Below the pieces are notes generated by a model. It did no database searches and was not told the origin of the DNA. It worked only from the letters and a program-made list of their open reading frames with translations. A stretch of 64,000 bases of DNA from Pogonophryne albipinna. Taxonomy: Eukaryota > Chordata > Actinopteri > Perciformes > Artedidraconidae. The stretch covers positions 10,223,030 through 10,287,029 of the forward strand of contig CM053264.1 in NCBI GenBank assembly GCA_028583405.1, read 5' to 3'. Below are positions 50,440 to 64,000 of the stretch, one piece after another. Made by a program: the position numbers and the translations under genes. Within the stretch, counting starts at the first letter, position 1, and every line of letters begins with the position of its first letter.

Positions 50440-50447
50440 CTATAGAG

Positions 50448-51649
<1,202 letters not shown>

Positions 51650-51669
51650 CACACCATGTATTCATCACT

Positions 51670-52068
<399 letters not shown>

Positions 52069-52200
52069 ACATTGACTTACATGCATTTCCTGGAGACTTA
52101 TCCTAACCTTAACCATAACCAACACATGCCCAACCCTTACCCTTACCCTTAACCTTACCCTTACCCCTAATCCTAAACTTAACCAAGTCTTCACCCTAAC
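52069..52200. repeat. Telomere-like degenerate repeat unit, copy 2
   Basis: Repeats the leader of copy 1 exactly for over 40 bases (from 'cattgacttacatgcatt' at 52070). It then has CCTTAC/CCTAAC hexamers and the same closing 'aaccaagtcttcaccctaa' seen in copy 1. The offset between leaders is 387 bases. It lacks the GGGGACC-containing terminal segment of copy 1. Confidence 0.85.
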
Positions 52201-54312
52201 ATTTGTTTACTTACTTTTTTTCTAAAGAAATTGAATGGAAATAGTAGTTGCCACTTTTATCAAGAAAAAATTATGTTTTTCCAGCAAATTACATTTACAA
52301 GTTTCAGTACCCCAGTGTATTATTGTAATGTTCTCTTTGGGAATCTGTATTCTTATTGTTAGTCATTCATCACATATTGAATTCTGAGGTATACATAGTA
52401 AAGTGGACTTGCTTATAAGTTGTATTATTATTGTCTTATTTTGTATTTGTTCTTAGTAACTTTATTGGATTCAGGAGACTAAACTTGTGGCTGTTTGGAC
52501 ATTCATTTAAGATGTATGCTTTTTTTTACGAGGATAATTAGCTCTGTTTATTTGTTCTTTGTTCTTCTGCATATGTGCTTATTAATGTTGCTTCTGTAGT
52601 CGTGCTATTACAGTTTGAGTAAAATCAAAATAGTGTAAAGCTCTGGACAATACACTTGCATTGCTGGAATAATACAGAGTCAATCGTGTTAGCTTTACTC
52701 CCACACACACTCCTGCTCATTCCTTCCTTCAACACGTGCACAAAACAAACGCAGCGACGTGCCACTATCTGTCCCATGCTCGTCGAGTTTCAAGCATGCA
52801 GCCTCTTTTGCTCCATCACCCTCTGGGCTATTTATAGCCGCCTTGCAGCACCTACACAAATGAGCCACAGCCTCCTCCAACTTAACCTCATCTCATTATG
52901 CGACACCCTCAGAAAGTGAGACAGGAGTGGATGCACTGGGCTTGTGCTGCTGAACAGGTCCCTAAATTCTCTAGGAGATAACACCGATGTGACGGCAGTG
53001 TTTCTGTATTCTCTAGCTCTCCTCAGTCTCTCTTATTAGGTCCCAGCATGTTCTCCCGTGTGCACTAAGACACTGGAATCACTCAGGTATCTAAACTATG
53101 CCCTCTTAGCTCTTTCCTGTCAATCACTGATAGTGCGTGCACTTGTAAACCCAGAGGGCACTTTGCAGATTTCTCCAAAATCCTTCCTCTTATTTTGCTG
53201 ACAAACATTGGCCGTTTTAAACATGTGTTGCAGAGGTGCCAGCACCGGAGGGCATTGACCTTTTGTTGCCGTCTCACTTTTATTTAATGTTGCAGCAGCT
53301 CTTCGGCATTATGTATTTCTGGGATGCGCTCACCGTGCTGGCCTCAGACTAATATGAGTCTCTCTCACATTCAAGACAAAGGCCTGCATGCTTTGACTTG
53401 TATAGAGTACACTGGTTGAAATTCAAATAAATGAAGTCAAATGCTACGAGTGCCACAAGGGGAAAACAATATGTATCGCATTGATGTGTACCTGGACAAT
53501 AAAATGCTATATATGTTCGAGGCATTTTGGCTGAGGGCCTGACAGCATATCGTAGTTGGAAATGAGGTTATTTTCTCGAGAATGACAATGTGTTATGTGT
53601 CAGCTGTGTCTGCTCGGTTAATTTCTCACAGGTGTTGCTCAAATGACAATGGCAGCTGCAATTTTGGAGCCAATCAAAGACACTTGCCCTACAGGGAGGC
53701 CTCATACTATGCGTCTGATGATAGAAAATGTGTGAACAAAATTGGTTCAAATGTCAGTTAAGTATGTGGTGATGTGGGTGGTTTTGTAGTGTTATTCCAA
53801 AATAAGAACCTGACAAAGTGAGTGACTGCTATGCTAGCTAAAGAAAGAAAGTGCTATTTATTGTTGTAGAAGTAAGCTTTATCAGCTATTATAAGATGTT
53901 AGCAGCATACATCTCAACAGATGGAGATTATTCAACTCAGATCCATGCTCAATGTAAAGATAATGAAACAATAAGAGGTTTACTATTGGTCTAGTTTATT
54001 AGGAAACCAACCAACTTGAAATTGTTCGTCAGTTTGCCAGCAGAATGCTTGTTTACGCAGTATGATTGTGGGCAAAGGTGATGGATGATCTCATAAAGAA
54101 AGAGCCACATCTAAATGACCAAGATATTGCTTTGGGCAAAAAAAGTTGTCTGTGGGTAATGGCTCTGAAGAAAGGGAAACTGCACCCTTAATCGTTCTTT
54201 TCATGCAAAAACAAGCCTCCTCTTTTCTATGGCATTTAAATCTCAAGGACTTTGCAGCACAATGGCACGCAGAGGGTTGGATGAGTTTATTATACCGACC
54301 CGGTCTCACAGT
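52201..54312. other. Intergenic, no gene seen
   Basis: AT-rich sequence without a supported gene or recognised repeat. Confidence 0.55.
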
Positions 54313-54652
54313 CTGCGTACAAATGACACGACTTTGCAAAGGCGTGCGCAGAAGTCCGATTTTGCGTGCATATGATACGCTGATATTGCCCCTCAAACAT
54401 TAAAACAAAGAGCTCTGTGGCTTCAGGCTTGATCGCCGTTCCAATGACAGTTTTAATGTTTGCGGTGCAATAAACGACACAGCAGCTTATTGGGTTATGG
54501 TTAGGGTTAAATAAATGGCAAAGATATGTAGAAAATAAACGCATTTAAGATACGTTCATAATAAACGTAACGTGGGAGTATCATATGCACGCAAAATCGG
54601 ACTTCTGCGTATCTATTGCACGCCTTTGCAAAGTCGTGTCATTTGTACGCAG
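54313..54652. mobile_element. Foldback/MITE-like element with long inverted arms
   Basis: The left arm (54313-54380) and right arm (54578-54652) are reverse complements over nearly their full length. Both contain 'gcgtacaaatgacacgactt', 'tgcaaaggcgtgc', 'gcagaagtccgattttgcgt' and 'gcatatgatac'. The left arm lacks 9 bases (AATAGATAC) present in the right arm. The roughly 197-bp centre is AT-rich and non-coding. The two arms yield the same peptide (SYARKIGLLR) on opposite strands, which is an artefact. No clear target-site duplication was found, so the superfamily is unknown. Confidence 0.85.
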
Positions 54653-57600
54653 GCGCTATATGCTGCAGTAACTGTGACTTCAGAGCACTTTTGTGCTCAA
54701 CCGTGGATAAAATGTGAGATTCAGTGCCAAGATAATGAGGCCCTGCAAGGTTAGGTGGAGCAACCAAAGGAGTTCTCGTGCAATGTGGTATCAACACTAA
54801 GCTGTGATCCTCACTTGAGGTTATTTTAAGGACAGTGGCGCTTCGGTTTGTCTTTCAAGGGCTACAAAACTTGGTGCCGATGCATGAAAATGTCAAGTGT
54901 CAATTACAGATAAATGGATGGAATACTGATGTTATCTGGTTTCGTCACTGTGCGCTCAATGGGCAATGAGATGAAGAGAGAGGGACGCCAGCTGCAGTGT
55001 AATATACAATTAGAAGCTTCACTGCTCAGTGCCAAAATATGAAATGAAAGATTTAATGTGATTGCGAAGTGTGTGTGATCCACGGTGTCCTGAGCGAGGA
55101 GCGTACGTGATGCTCAGCCTCTGAGTCGGCGGTTATTTCACGACTCAGCCACCCTCTTTGATCATCACCTGTCCGAACAGAAGAGTTGTTATTGTAATCA
55201 ACAGAAGTGTTTCAAATGGCTCCATATGGGCTTATACAACAGCCCAGTCGCAGGTGCTGGAATCTATTTTTGATTTGCATGGTGTTAATAATATGTGTAA
55301 ATGTGCCCACTCACCATGCTTTTTCAGGATTTTAAACGCAATTAATTCAATTCAGATCATGCCTCATTTATCTTGCCCTGCATCCAGCCATTCATACAGG
55401 TGTTTGAATGTAATCTATTCAAGGATAGATCCAAATTAGACAGACCTTTTGTTTTTATATTGCATCATACTTTAGTACCTTATTTGTATCACATGATATT
55501 CCCAAATAGTTGTATTTAGTTTAATTCACATATCATCTTTGCATGCTTCTTTCCTTTGCATATCATGAAGAAGAGCACATATTATGTCACTGCAACTGCT
55601 GTGCATTTTGCACGACTCTTTCAAACTTGATTATTCTTGTCAGCTAGTTACTATATTCTACTTTTGCTTCAAGTTGTCAATACAGGTTTTTATGATTAAT
55701 TACAATAGGTGTTACGTGGGGGGGAAATACATCTAGACACATCCCACACACAGCTCCAAGGCACCCTCTAAAATAAATAATTGAATACAAATCAATAGTA
55801 AGCGCTTGAACAGATGTACATATTTAATATTTTAGACGTGTAAGCTGCAGCCCTCAACAACTGCTGCCTGAAATGCCAGATCATTACCTCAACTATTTCA
55901 AAATGTCAACTTAATGACATATTGTGCCAGATTTAAGTATTTCCATCACGACATGAGCACTCAAACTATTTTTAGGTGACTCTACTTCATACTGTTTCCC
56001 CTCAATTTACTGTGCAATACAATCCCCATTTCATAAGCATATTTATACAACTTACTCTAAGATAAATGAAGCTTCAAAAGAGACACTTCGTTGGCAAACA
56101 TGGATGCGACAAAGTTTGTAGGTGACATTTTGAGGGATTATTCCCTTGCAGAAGCATATACCTTGCAGTGGGTGTCAGGTGATTGGCAGGAAGCAGAGTG
56201 TAAAGCAATAACGCTCTGATATGAAGACACTCAACTGTGGCAGAATGAAATACCGATTAAACAAGCTTGGACGGAACCAAACGAAGTCTTTGTGTTTACT
56301 ATGATGGATTACCTAGCTGGAGCTGTGGCAATTACCAAGTTGTTTCAAGTACATAGTTGAGTGGCAGCATATAGCTTCTTCTGAAGGGATGAAAACAACC
56401 CTGGAAAAATACTTTAAGCCGACAATCGCCGTGATTGATTTTACTTTTTCTTAATTCCATGCTTTGTGCTTTGGAGAGGCTCTGAACAATAGTCGCAGGG
56501 TAACGATTTTGGTTTTGGATGAAGTAAAAAGAACGTGGATGAAAAATGAGCCACATGTATTGATCATTACTGCCTGATGAAGTCCTCAAAGAGTCAACTG
56601 AAGTAAGAAGAGAGTAAACCGAAGAGCTGGTAAAAAGGCCATTACCATTTGAATAACTCATCCGGCAGGAGCTGAAGAACCACTCCTGAATGAAGAGGCT
56701 TGCTGTCCTATACTTGCAAAATCCCTGCAGCCACAAGAGGGAGAATAGTGTCATTCTCAAGATTGATCTAAAAGGCCTTTGAATAACCCACCACAGTTCC
56801 TCTGAGGACATTGTACCCTACCCCTCGTCAGCTGACAGATGATCTGGGCCTTCCAAATTTGATCAAGATCTGCTGATATCAAAGCTCAACAGGGACCTGC
56901 TGTCTTTGCCACAGTCCAGGAGTATTAGGGCTCAAAATAGCTGAAACATTTTCACTGATTTAGTCCAGCAGGACCCATATATCTTTATATATTCATTATC
57001 AGGATGAAATCAGTGAGTAAACAGCGCAGATATCCCATATAAATAGAATGAGATGGAAAGGTATTTCCAAGAGCCTTAAAAGTCCACTCCAGCTGAAGTA
57101 AACATTTAGTTTCTAAGTATTGATCAACCCTCACAGATAACTGTGTTCAGTGATTTTCCATCTGCTATAATGGCTAGAGGCCACTTGCCAGCTGGTTTAA
57201 CAAGTTTACATGTTCTGGCTCAGTGTTAAACAAAGAACAAAGGTGCATTTATCAGAAGTAAATGTGCCCCAAGTATAAATGTTATTATGTAGTGTATTAA
57301 ATGAGTCCATTACTTATTCTCTTGCTTTGTACAAGTGTTCATAACAAACTGCAGAAGTCCGCTAGGCATTGAATTCTGCGCCAAACCACAAAAGGCGGTT
57401 ATGTTATGTTTGTAGGGCAGAACTGTTTGAATAGTCTGTTTGAAAAAGATACATGTGGTTTGTTCTAAATACCTGCGTTTATTTCAATATTCAACTTTAG
57501 CGTGTTTCTTCAAAGCAGGGTAATAATTGTGACTTCACAGTTCAGACTGTGTGACGTTTGAAGTGTATGTGACGGGCCAGCTTGCCACATACTGACAGAA

Positions 57601-58179
57601 AACCTCCATGCTAGCGAGGCGGTGATGTGTCACTACCCAACAGAGATTTCAAACACGCTCATTATCAGCGGGGAAACATAGAGTGTGGATGGTGTGGACT
57701 AATTCCCGTTAACATGTGATTCACACAATCTGCTGTACAGTGAGTGAGACACCCTCAGGGCATGTGGGTGATCAAGGCTGCCACGCAGAGTTCATGTGCT
57801 TAAAAAACAGCTTTTATTACTGCTTAAATGCGGAATCATCCGGCAACAAAATGCACTAATGGCATTATTATGGTCCTGGGTAGGTTATTTATGTCCTGTT
57901 GATGACACACATAAGCCACGATCCTTAATGCTGTCTTGAATATCCGAGGCAGACGATCAAAGAGATTGTTGAATACCATGCCGTAGATTTGTATCTTCGA
58001 ATCGTGAAGTGTGTTGTTAGCTTGTCACTGACTGATGGCTTCTTTTACAGTCTCACATACACAATTATTGCATCTCAAGTGTTTCATTTCCTTCGTCGAC
58101 AGCTGCAAACATCCACCATATGGAGGGGGGGGAATCCTGTTCTTGAGCAAAAACCTAAACACAGATGATCCAATGTAAA
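54653..58179. other. Intergenic, no gene seen
   Basis: No supported gene. The 159-aa minus-strand frame at 56332-56811 has no domain, signal or family resemblance and is probably chance. A G8 run lies near 58126. Confidence 0.5.
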
Positions 58180-58620
58180 CCTTCAGAGAACCCAACTTTT
58201 TTGGGACTATCCCCGCTCAATCTCCACCTCAAAAAGTAGAAAATGCTTTTTAATTGAGTGCTAGAGCCACCTTACAGGTGCATTTGCTTTCCTTTTGAGT
58301 ACATACACAGAAGACTGGGGGGAAAAGAGCCCTGACAGTAAGCCGCTTTCATCTAAATGGGAATTATCAGGCTGAACTGCATTGAGCTATCATTGGAGCC
58401 GATCTGCTAATGACTCAGATTCTCTGGCTTTGGAAAAAGAAATAAAAAAAGGCTCCAGCAGTGGTGAAAGAACACTCCAAAAGAGCTCATTACCATCCTC
58501 ACTCCTTCTACTGTACATGCGGCTATCATTAAGCCTGCATTTTCGATATAATGACCTTGTGTTGTTACATGGCTGCCATGGGATATATCAGTAATGGTCC
58601 TCAAGCCACTGTCTCTCACT
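58180..58620. promoter_or_regulatory. Candidate conserved non-coding element
   Basis: Repeat-free block with ATTA-type homeodomain cores ('gggaattatcag', 'gctatcattaagcc'), a perfect AP-1/Maf-like TGACTCA at about 58412 and several evenly spread TAATGA-like words. It resembles vertebrate enhancer sequence in composition. Conservation must be tested; this is inference only. Confidence 0.22.
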
Positions 58621-58822
58621 ATTGCTAAAAGAATGACCAAAGTTCACATGCGCACACCAAACACACAAAAAGTCTGACTTCCCAGCTATTCAGGAAGGGC
58701 GCGAGAGCCATTGGCCAAGTCGTGAAGACTCAACACATTGTCTTGATCTTAGGGGTCAGAACTGCGCATGTATGTACATGTGTGTGTGGCAGATTGTCAG
58801 ACAAGTTCACATAGTCACATAG

Positions 58823-61579
58823 AACTTTGGTCATTCTCCACCCAGCCATATCAATACTCATATTGCCCGAGGCGTGGGCCGAGGAGGTGGAGTTGCAGCA
58901 ATCTTTGACTCAAGTTTACTTATCAATACTAAACCAAAATTAAATTATACCTCCTTTGAAAGTCTCGTTTTTAGTCTTACGCATCCGACCTGGAAAACTT
59001 TGCAGCCAATCTTATTTGTTACAGTGTACCGTGCACCAGGTCCTTATTCAGAATTCTTATCAGAATTCTCTGAGTTTTTATCAACTTTGGTTCTTAAAAC
59101 AGATAAAGTCATTATCGTAGGTGACTTTAATATTCATGTTGACGATGATAAAAATAGCCTTACTGTTGCATTTAACTCTATATTAGATTCTGTTGGTTTC
59201 TGTCAGAGTGTAAATAAACCAACCCACTGCTATAATCACACTCTAGACCTTGTTCTGACTTATGGTATTGAAATTGAGCAACTATTAGTCGAACCGCATA
59301 ATCCTGCTTTATCTGACCATTTCTTAGTAACTTTTGAAGTACTGTTACTAGACTACAAAGCATTAGTCAAAAGCTCCTGCAGCAGAAACCTATCTGTTAG
59401 TGCTATAGCCAAATTTAAGGAAGAGATTCCACCAATATTTTACTCGATAGCATGTCTGCATGTAAGGGAGGAAGCTTATACAAAATGTACACCACCCCAA
59501 ATTGATCATGTTGTTGATAGTGCTACAGATGCGCTGCGAATAAAATTAGACTCTGTTGCTCCTTTGAAAAAGAAGAAAATAAAACAACATAGATTAGCTC
59601 CATGGCATAATGCCGAAACCCGCAAAATAAAGCAAAAGTCGAGACAACTTGAAAGGATATGGCGTTCCACTAAACTTGAAGAATCTCGTTTAATTTGGCA
59701 TATTACTCTCAATGAATATAAGAAAGCACTGCGTAAAGCGAGAGCAGCCTACTACTCTTCATTAATAGATGAGAATAAGAATAATGCAAGATTTCTTTTC
59801 AGCACTGTAGCCAGGCTGACAGAGAGCCACATCTCGATTGAGCCTTCTATTCCCATAGCACTCAGTAGTAATGCTTTTATGTGCTTTTTTAACGATAAAA
59901 TTGTTACTCTTAGAAACAAAATTAATGACCTCTTGCCTTTGACCAGTATAGTGTTATCAACAGCTCCCGGAAACGTAAGTTCTAATATTACACTAGATAG
60001 TAAACTAGAATGCTTTTCAGCCATTAACCTTGAACAATTAAATTCAATGATTCTCTCTTCTAAACCATCAACGTGTATGTTAGACCCAATTCCAACTAAG
60101 CTGTTGAAGGAAGTTTTTCCATTAATTGGCACTTCTTTATTAAATATTATGAATATGTCTTTATTATCAGGCTATGTTCCACAATCATTCAAAGTAGCAG
60201 TGATAAAACCGCTTCTTAAAAAGCACAACCTCGATCCAGAGGTTTTAGCCAATTATAGACCTATTTCTAATCTTCCGTTCCTCTCAAAAATTCTTGAGAA
60301 AGCGGTCGCAAAACAGTTGTGTGATTACTTAAAAAACAATGATTTATTTGAAGATTTTCAGTCTGGCTTTAGAACACATCATAGCACAGAGACAGCTCTG
60401 GTTAAAGTCACAAATGACATTCTAATAGCCTCAGACAAGGGACTTGTCTCTATTCTTGTTTTGCTCGATCTCAGTGCTGCATTTGATACTATCGATCATG
60501 ATATCTTATTGCAAAGACTAGAGCACTTAGTTGGCATACAGGGAACTGCTTTAGGCTGGTTTAGGTCCTATCTATCTGAACGCTCTCAGTTTGTACGTGT
60601 CAATGATGAATCTTCCACGCAAACCAAAGTTAGCCATGGAGTGCCACAGGGCTCAGTGCTTGGACCTATTTTGTTCACATTATATATGCTTCCGTTAGGC
60701 AATATTATAAGGAATCATTCTGTAAATTTTCATTGTTATGCAGATGATACTCAACTATATTTATCAATCAAGCCTGATGAAATTAATCATCTAAATAAAA
60801 TTCAAGACTGCCTCAAGGACTTAAAAACGTGGATGACCTTAAACTTTTTGATGTTAAACACGACCAAAACTGAAGTTATTGTACTTGGCCCGAAGAATCT
60901 ACGAAACAAATTATCTAAAGATATACTAACTATGGATGGCATTAATTTGGCCTCCAGTGAGACTGTAAGGAATCTTGGTGTTATATTTGATCAGGATTTA
61001 TCCTTTAACGCCCACATAAAATCAATTTCAAGGACCGCCTACTTCCATCTACGTAACATTGCAAAAATCAGGCATATCTTGCCTCAAAACGATGCAGAGA
61101 AACTAGTCCATGCATTTGTTACTTCAAGGCTGGATTATTGTAACTCTTTATTATCAGGGTGTACCAAGAAGTCAGTCAAGTCGCTTCAGCTGATTCAAAA
61201 TGCTGCAGCTCGTGTACTAACCAGAGTTAGGAAAAGGGACCACATTACTCCTGTTCTGGCTGCCTTACACTGGCTCCCTATAGAACACAGGATAGAATTT
61301 AAAATTCTTCTTCTCGCCTACAAAGCCCTTAATGGGCAGGCGCCTTCTTACCTTAAAGAACTCATTATACCCTACTGTCCTACTAGGGCATTGCGTTCCA
61401 AGAATGCAGGGTTGTTGGTTGTTCCTAGAGTCTCTAAAAGTACAATGGGAGCCAGAGCCTTTTCTTATCAAGCTCCACATTTGTGGAATCAGCTTCCAGT
61501 TTGTGTTCGGGCGGCAGACACCCTAACCGTTTTTAAGAGTGCGCTTAAGACCTTCCTTTTTGATAAAGCTTATAGTTAG
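58823..61579 (+). CDS. LINE copy B endonuclease/reverse transcriptase, 5' partial
   Basis: The frame encodes 901 residues if counted from 58874, but that codon is GTG. LINE-like coding continues upstream in frame to about 58823 (reading [16 protein letters not shown]), so the true start was lost by truncation. Remaining endonuclease motifs: GDFNIH at 83-88 and SDH at 147-149; the N-terminal catalytic part is missing. Reverse transcriptase: [10 protein letters not shown] from 460, GVPQGS at 589-594 and the catalytic YADD at 622-625 (Asp 624 and 625). The C-terminal LINE domain ([29 protein letters not shown]) is complete. No stop or frameshift interrupts the frame, so the insertion is young compared with copy A. 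It cannot retrotranspose on its own without the missing 5' part. It encodes a mobile-element protein, not a host function. Confidence 0.9.
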   Translation, partial: NFGHSPPSHINTHIARGVGRGGGVAAIFDSSLLINTKPKLNYTSFESLVFSLTHPTWKTLQPILFVTVYRAPGPYSEFLSEFSEFLSTLVLKTDKVIIVGDFNIHVDDDKNSLTVAFNSILDSVGFCQSVNKPTHCYNHTLDLVLTYGIEIEQLLVEPHNPALSDHFLVTFEVLLLDYKALVKSSCSRNLSVSAIAKFKEEIPPIFYSIACLHVREEAYTKCTPPQIDHVVDSATDALRIKLDSVAPLKKKKIKQHRLAPWHNAETRKIKQKSRQLERIWRSTKLEESRLIWHITLNEYKKALRKARAAYYSSLIDENKNNARFLFSTVARLTESHISIEPSIPIALSSNAFMCFFNDKIVTLRNKINDLLPLTSIVLSTAPGNVSSNITLDSKLECFSAINLEQLNSMILSSKPSTCMLDPIPTKLLKEVFPLIGTSLLNIMNMSLLSGYVPQSFKVAVIKPLLKKHNLDPEVLANYRPISNLPFLSKILEKAVAKQLCDYLKNNDLFEDFQSGFRTHHSTETALVKVTNDILIASDKGLVSILVLLDLSAAFDTIDHDILLQRLEHLVGIQGTALGWFRSYLSERSQFVRVNDESSTQTKVSHGVPQGSVLGPILFTLYMLPLGNIIRNHSVNFHCYADDTQLYLSIKPDEINHLNKIQDCLKDLKTWMTLNFLMLNTTKTEVIVLGPKNLRNKLSKDILTMDGINLASSETVRNLGVIFDQDLSFNAHIKSISRTAYFHLRNIAKIRHILPQNDAEKLVHAFVTSRLDYCNSLLSGCTKKSVKSLQLIQNAAARVLTRVRKRDHITPVLAALHWLPIEHRIEFKILLLAYKALNGQAPSYLKELIIPYCPTRALRSKNAGLLVVPRVSKSTMGARAFSYQAPHLWNQLPVCVRAADTLTVFKSALKTFLFDKAYS

Positions 61580-62173
61580 GGCTGATTAGATTCAGCCCCT
61601 AGTTTTGCTGATAGGCTTAGTTTGTCGGGGGACATCTTACTTCTTCCTTCTCTCTGTCTATACCTGTGTACTCTCATGTTCTGATTAACCCAGCTTCCCC
61701 AAATTTCTTTCTTTTTGGTGTCTATATACGCTGGGATCCGGAGTCATGGATGATCCTGCGGTCCTGTGTCCGGCATCGCGAGCCCTGGATCTTGAGTCGT
61801 GGCTGTGGTCATGGATCCTGGATGGATATCCTCGTGGATTCATCTTCCTATTATACACACATGCATTTCCAAACATTTGGACTACCTATGTTGCAAATGT
61901 ATTATCATTTCAATTTACACACGGCATCTATTGCACGTCTGTCCGTCCTGGGAGAGGGATCCCTCCTCTGTTGCTCTCCCTGAGGTTTCTCCCATTTTTC
62001 CCTTTAAAACTGTGGGTTTTCTTCGGAAGTTTTTCCTTGTACGATGTGAGGGTCTAAGGACAGAGGGTGTCGTATTGTCATACTGATATTTTGTACAAAC
62101 TGTGAAGTCCACTGAGACAAATGTAACATTTGTGATATTGGGCTATATAAATAAACATTGATTGATTGATTGA
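58823..62173 (+). mobile_element. L2/CR1-group LINE, copy B, 5'-truncated
   Basis: A 3.35-kb non-LTR retrotransposon: partial endonuclease, complete reverse transcriptase and a 3' UTR of about 0.6 kb. The UTR contains 'tgaggtttctcccattt', 'agtttttccttgtacgatgt' and 'gtgatattgggctatataaa', then AATAAA, and ends in a TTGA repeat ('cattgattgattgattga'). This tail is common in fish L2-type LINEs. A possible 6-bp target-site duplication ACATAG lies at 58817-58822 and 62173-62178. It exactly borders the point where LINE coding homology begins and the tail ends. The element is truncated at the 5' end, as most LINE insertions are. Confidence 0.93.
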
Positions 62174-62178
62174 CATAG

Positions 62179-64000
62179 CGAGCCATATCGATGTGACATG
62201 GCAAAGTGGAAATCTAACTGCGGGTATATCGCTAACAGGATGTTTGGCGGCGATGATCGTGCCATGAAGAAGGTCATGGTCATCATGTTGTTCTTGATGC
62301 AAATTGGAGCATTTTCAATTTGCTATTACATAACCGGGTTACGTCCCTGTTTCCGTGGGTATCTATTTCCTGCTCCGCTGATCAAGAACAAGCAGATGTA
62401 AGGAAGATGAAAACTGATATCTTCATTTTCTCTCCAAACTAATGTTGTCAAAGATCTCTTCCTAGACCCAGAGTGATGTGATGGTTCATTTTCCAACTTC
62501 ACTTGTTAAAATGATGCTGCCAAATGTAACTGATCTAGAGCCTGAAATAGCAACCATCAGAAAAAGAGGACTCAGTAACCCTCTGTGTTTCCTTTGATGT
62601 GGCCACTTGATCATGCAAGCGAGCAGCAACCAATGTGAAAATTACAGTTTGGGTGACACATCTGTTTTGCCTGCCTAATGTGCCTCAGATCAAAGAAAGT
62701 ACATAATTTTGTTTTTCCACTCAAACTTTAGCCGCTCCCAGGTCCACTGTGTATAATCCATTTTAAGACACACTGTGTACCTCTGGGCTGAACAGCGGGT
62801 TACAGAGGTGGGAGGGAGCATTTGTCTTCCTCCACTGTTTCCTCCAGTTTTAGTCACGACTTAAAGCTCCTTGTCCTTTCCTATAACTCAGGCACGGGGA
62901 ACAAAAGGAGGGATACAGTAAATATTTCAGGACGGTGTCTTCCTTCATAATATCTCAGGTTAATGGTATTGATGCATTGGCTCTGAGTATCCGACAATTG
63001 GCAGGAATCTGAATTATTCATGTCCAACATGAAAGTAAATAGAATAGCGTGTATATGTTGTACGGGAAATTGTTTAATTCCCTGTTGACTTGTATATTCG
63101 GAGAGCATTGTCGATGTCTTATCAACAGGATAAGCATTTAAAACATGAATTCATTTCATTCACAAGCAAAGGCAATATTTTATTTAAAACTCAAATATGA
63201 TTCTTGCTTAAAAATATTGCTAAAAAAACCTGATATCATCTCAGCAGCCTAATACGTATGTACACAGATCAAAGGGAAAGTAATTAATTGTTAAACCCTC
63301 TTTCCTGTGCTCTCGGCGTGTGTTCGTGTGAAGTTATTTGACATGACTTTCGTGCTACACCAGCGTTATCAAAGCTCTTCTTGCAGAGAAACCACATTGT
63401 TTTCCAGCCTGTGCACATTGGTTCTTACATGCAAAAGAAACAGATTAAAAGTCATTGTCGTTTCAAGCTGCAGATTTAACTGTATCTTCATCTATATTTT
63501 AAATGGTGTACATGTCTCCTCTAAGGAACATCAATGGTATCTGAAAAGTTTGAGCAATATAAGCGAAATACTCTGCGACATGCATTTACAGAAAAGAAGT
63601 CTACTGAAAGAGAGGCACTTTCCTCACCAGGCACTGATGGGTCCCCCGGCTCTGAATCCTGGGAGTCTGGAAGCTGTCTCTGCGATGACCAGCCACTCAA
63701 AAAGAGATTATTTTAAATGTCACTCAACATATAAAAAACTAGCAACAAAAGAAAAATATAGAGAGAGTGGAACCGCTGGAAATGATGTGGCCGTCAAGTC
63801 AGAATTTGAACATTTTGAGAGAAGTTTGTGCAGATAAAAAAGATGTACAGACAAAAGTCCCTTTCACATATTCCATTCATCCTCCCCTGCATCACTTCCT
63901 TGCATCTCGCAGTTGGAGGAACTTAGAAAAAGATAAGTTAAGTTGCCTTTGGTGTTCCCACAAACCATTGTCTCCAAGCCAGCCCAGTGTTTTTCAAAGA
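62179..64000. other. Intergenic, no gene seen
   Basis: No gene supported. The frame at 62198-62401 (67 aa, hydrophobic middle) and the GTG-started frame at 63307-63837 (176 aa) match no family I recognise and lack splice or promoter context. Confidence 0.5.

Noticed and set aside
58874..58876. Translation start of LINE copy B at this codon
   Set aside because: The codon is GTG and LINE-like coding continues upstream in frame, so it is an artefact of how open frames are delimited.
62198..62401. 67-aa frame with a hydrophobic middle after the LINE
   Set aside because: No family resemblance, and short hydrophobic frames arise readily by chance in AT-rich DNA.
63307..63837. 176-aa frame near the right edge as a gene
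   Set aside because: It starts with GTG, has no domain, signal peptide or splice context, and has the composition of intergenic sequence.

Overview
This window looks like nuclear DNA from a teleost fish, probably a spiny-rayed or related species. The evidence is an intact single-exon SLITRK6 orthologue, L2/CR1-group LINEs with fish-type tails, an RTE-type tail, hAT ends, a telomere-like repeat mixed with (CA)n, and very long CA/GT dinucleotide tracts. No operons, CRISPR arrays, rRNA or tRNA genes were seen. Most open reading frames are chance translations of AT-rich intergenic DNA or of (CA)n tracts.

The only host protein-coding gene I can support is slitrk6 on the + strand. The coding exon (36991-39507, 838 aa) has a signal peptide, two leucine-rich-repeat modules, a membrane span and a cytoplasmic tail ending in a Trk-like tyrosine motif. 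A canonical 3' splice site lies 15 bases before the ATG. A likely non-coding first exon, with a CpG-rich promoter and a clean 5' splice site, lies about 10.4 kb upstream (about 26349-26551). A 3' UTR of about 1.3 kb ends after a poly(A) signal at 40773.

Layout: 1-269 LTR-like end; 270-17419 gene desert with dinucleotide repeats, an RTE-type tail and a hAT end; 17420-19412 decayed L2-type LINE (copy A); 19413-26039 desert with two LINE tails, one an antisense relative of copy A; 26040-40797 slitrk6 promoter, exon 1, intron, coding exon and 3' UTR; 40798-49306 desert; 49315-50439 non-autonomous hAT element; 50448-52200 simple repeats and telomere-like duplicated units; 54313-54652 foldback element; 54653-58816 desert with enhancer-like sequence; 58823-62173 L2-type LINE with an intact reverse-transcriptase frame (copy B); 62179-64000 nothing recognised.

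The setting is a single neural-adhesion gene in a large desert. Any working DNA outside the gene is most likely cis-regulatory, and I can only propose candidates for that. I did not find a convincing new biological system. The most informative observations are the two comparable LINE copies, the possible exact insertion boundaries of copy B, the inferred slitrk6 first exon with a short upstream ORF, the two inverted-repeat elements, and the telomere-like/(CA)n duplication.
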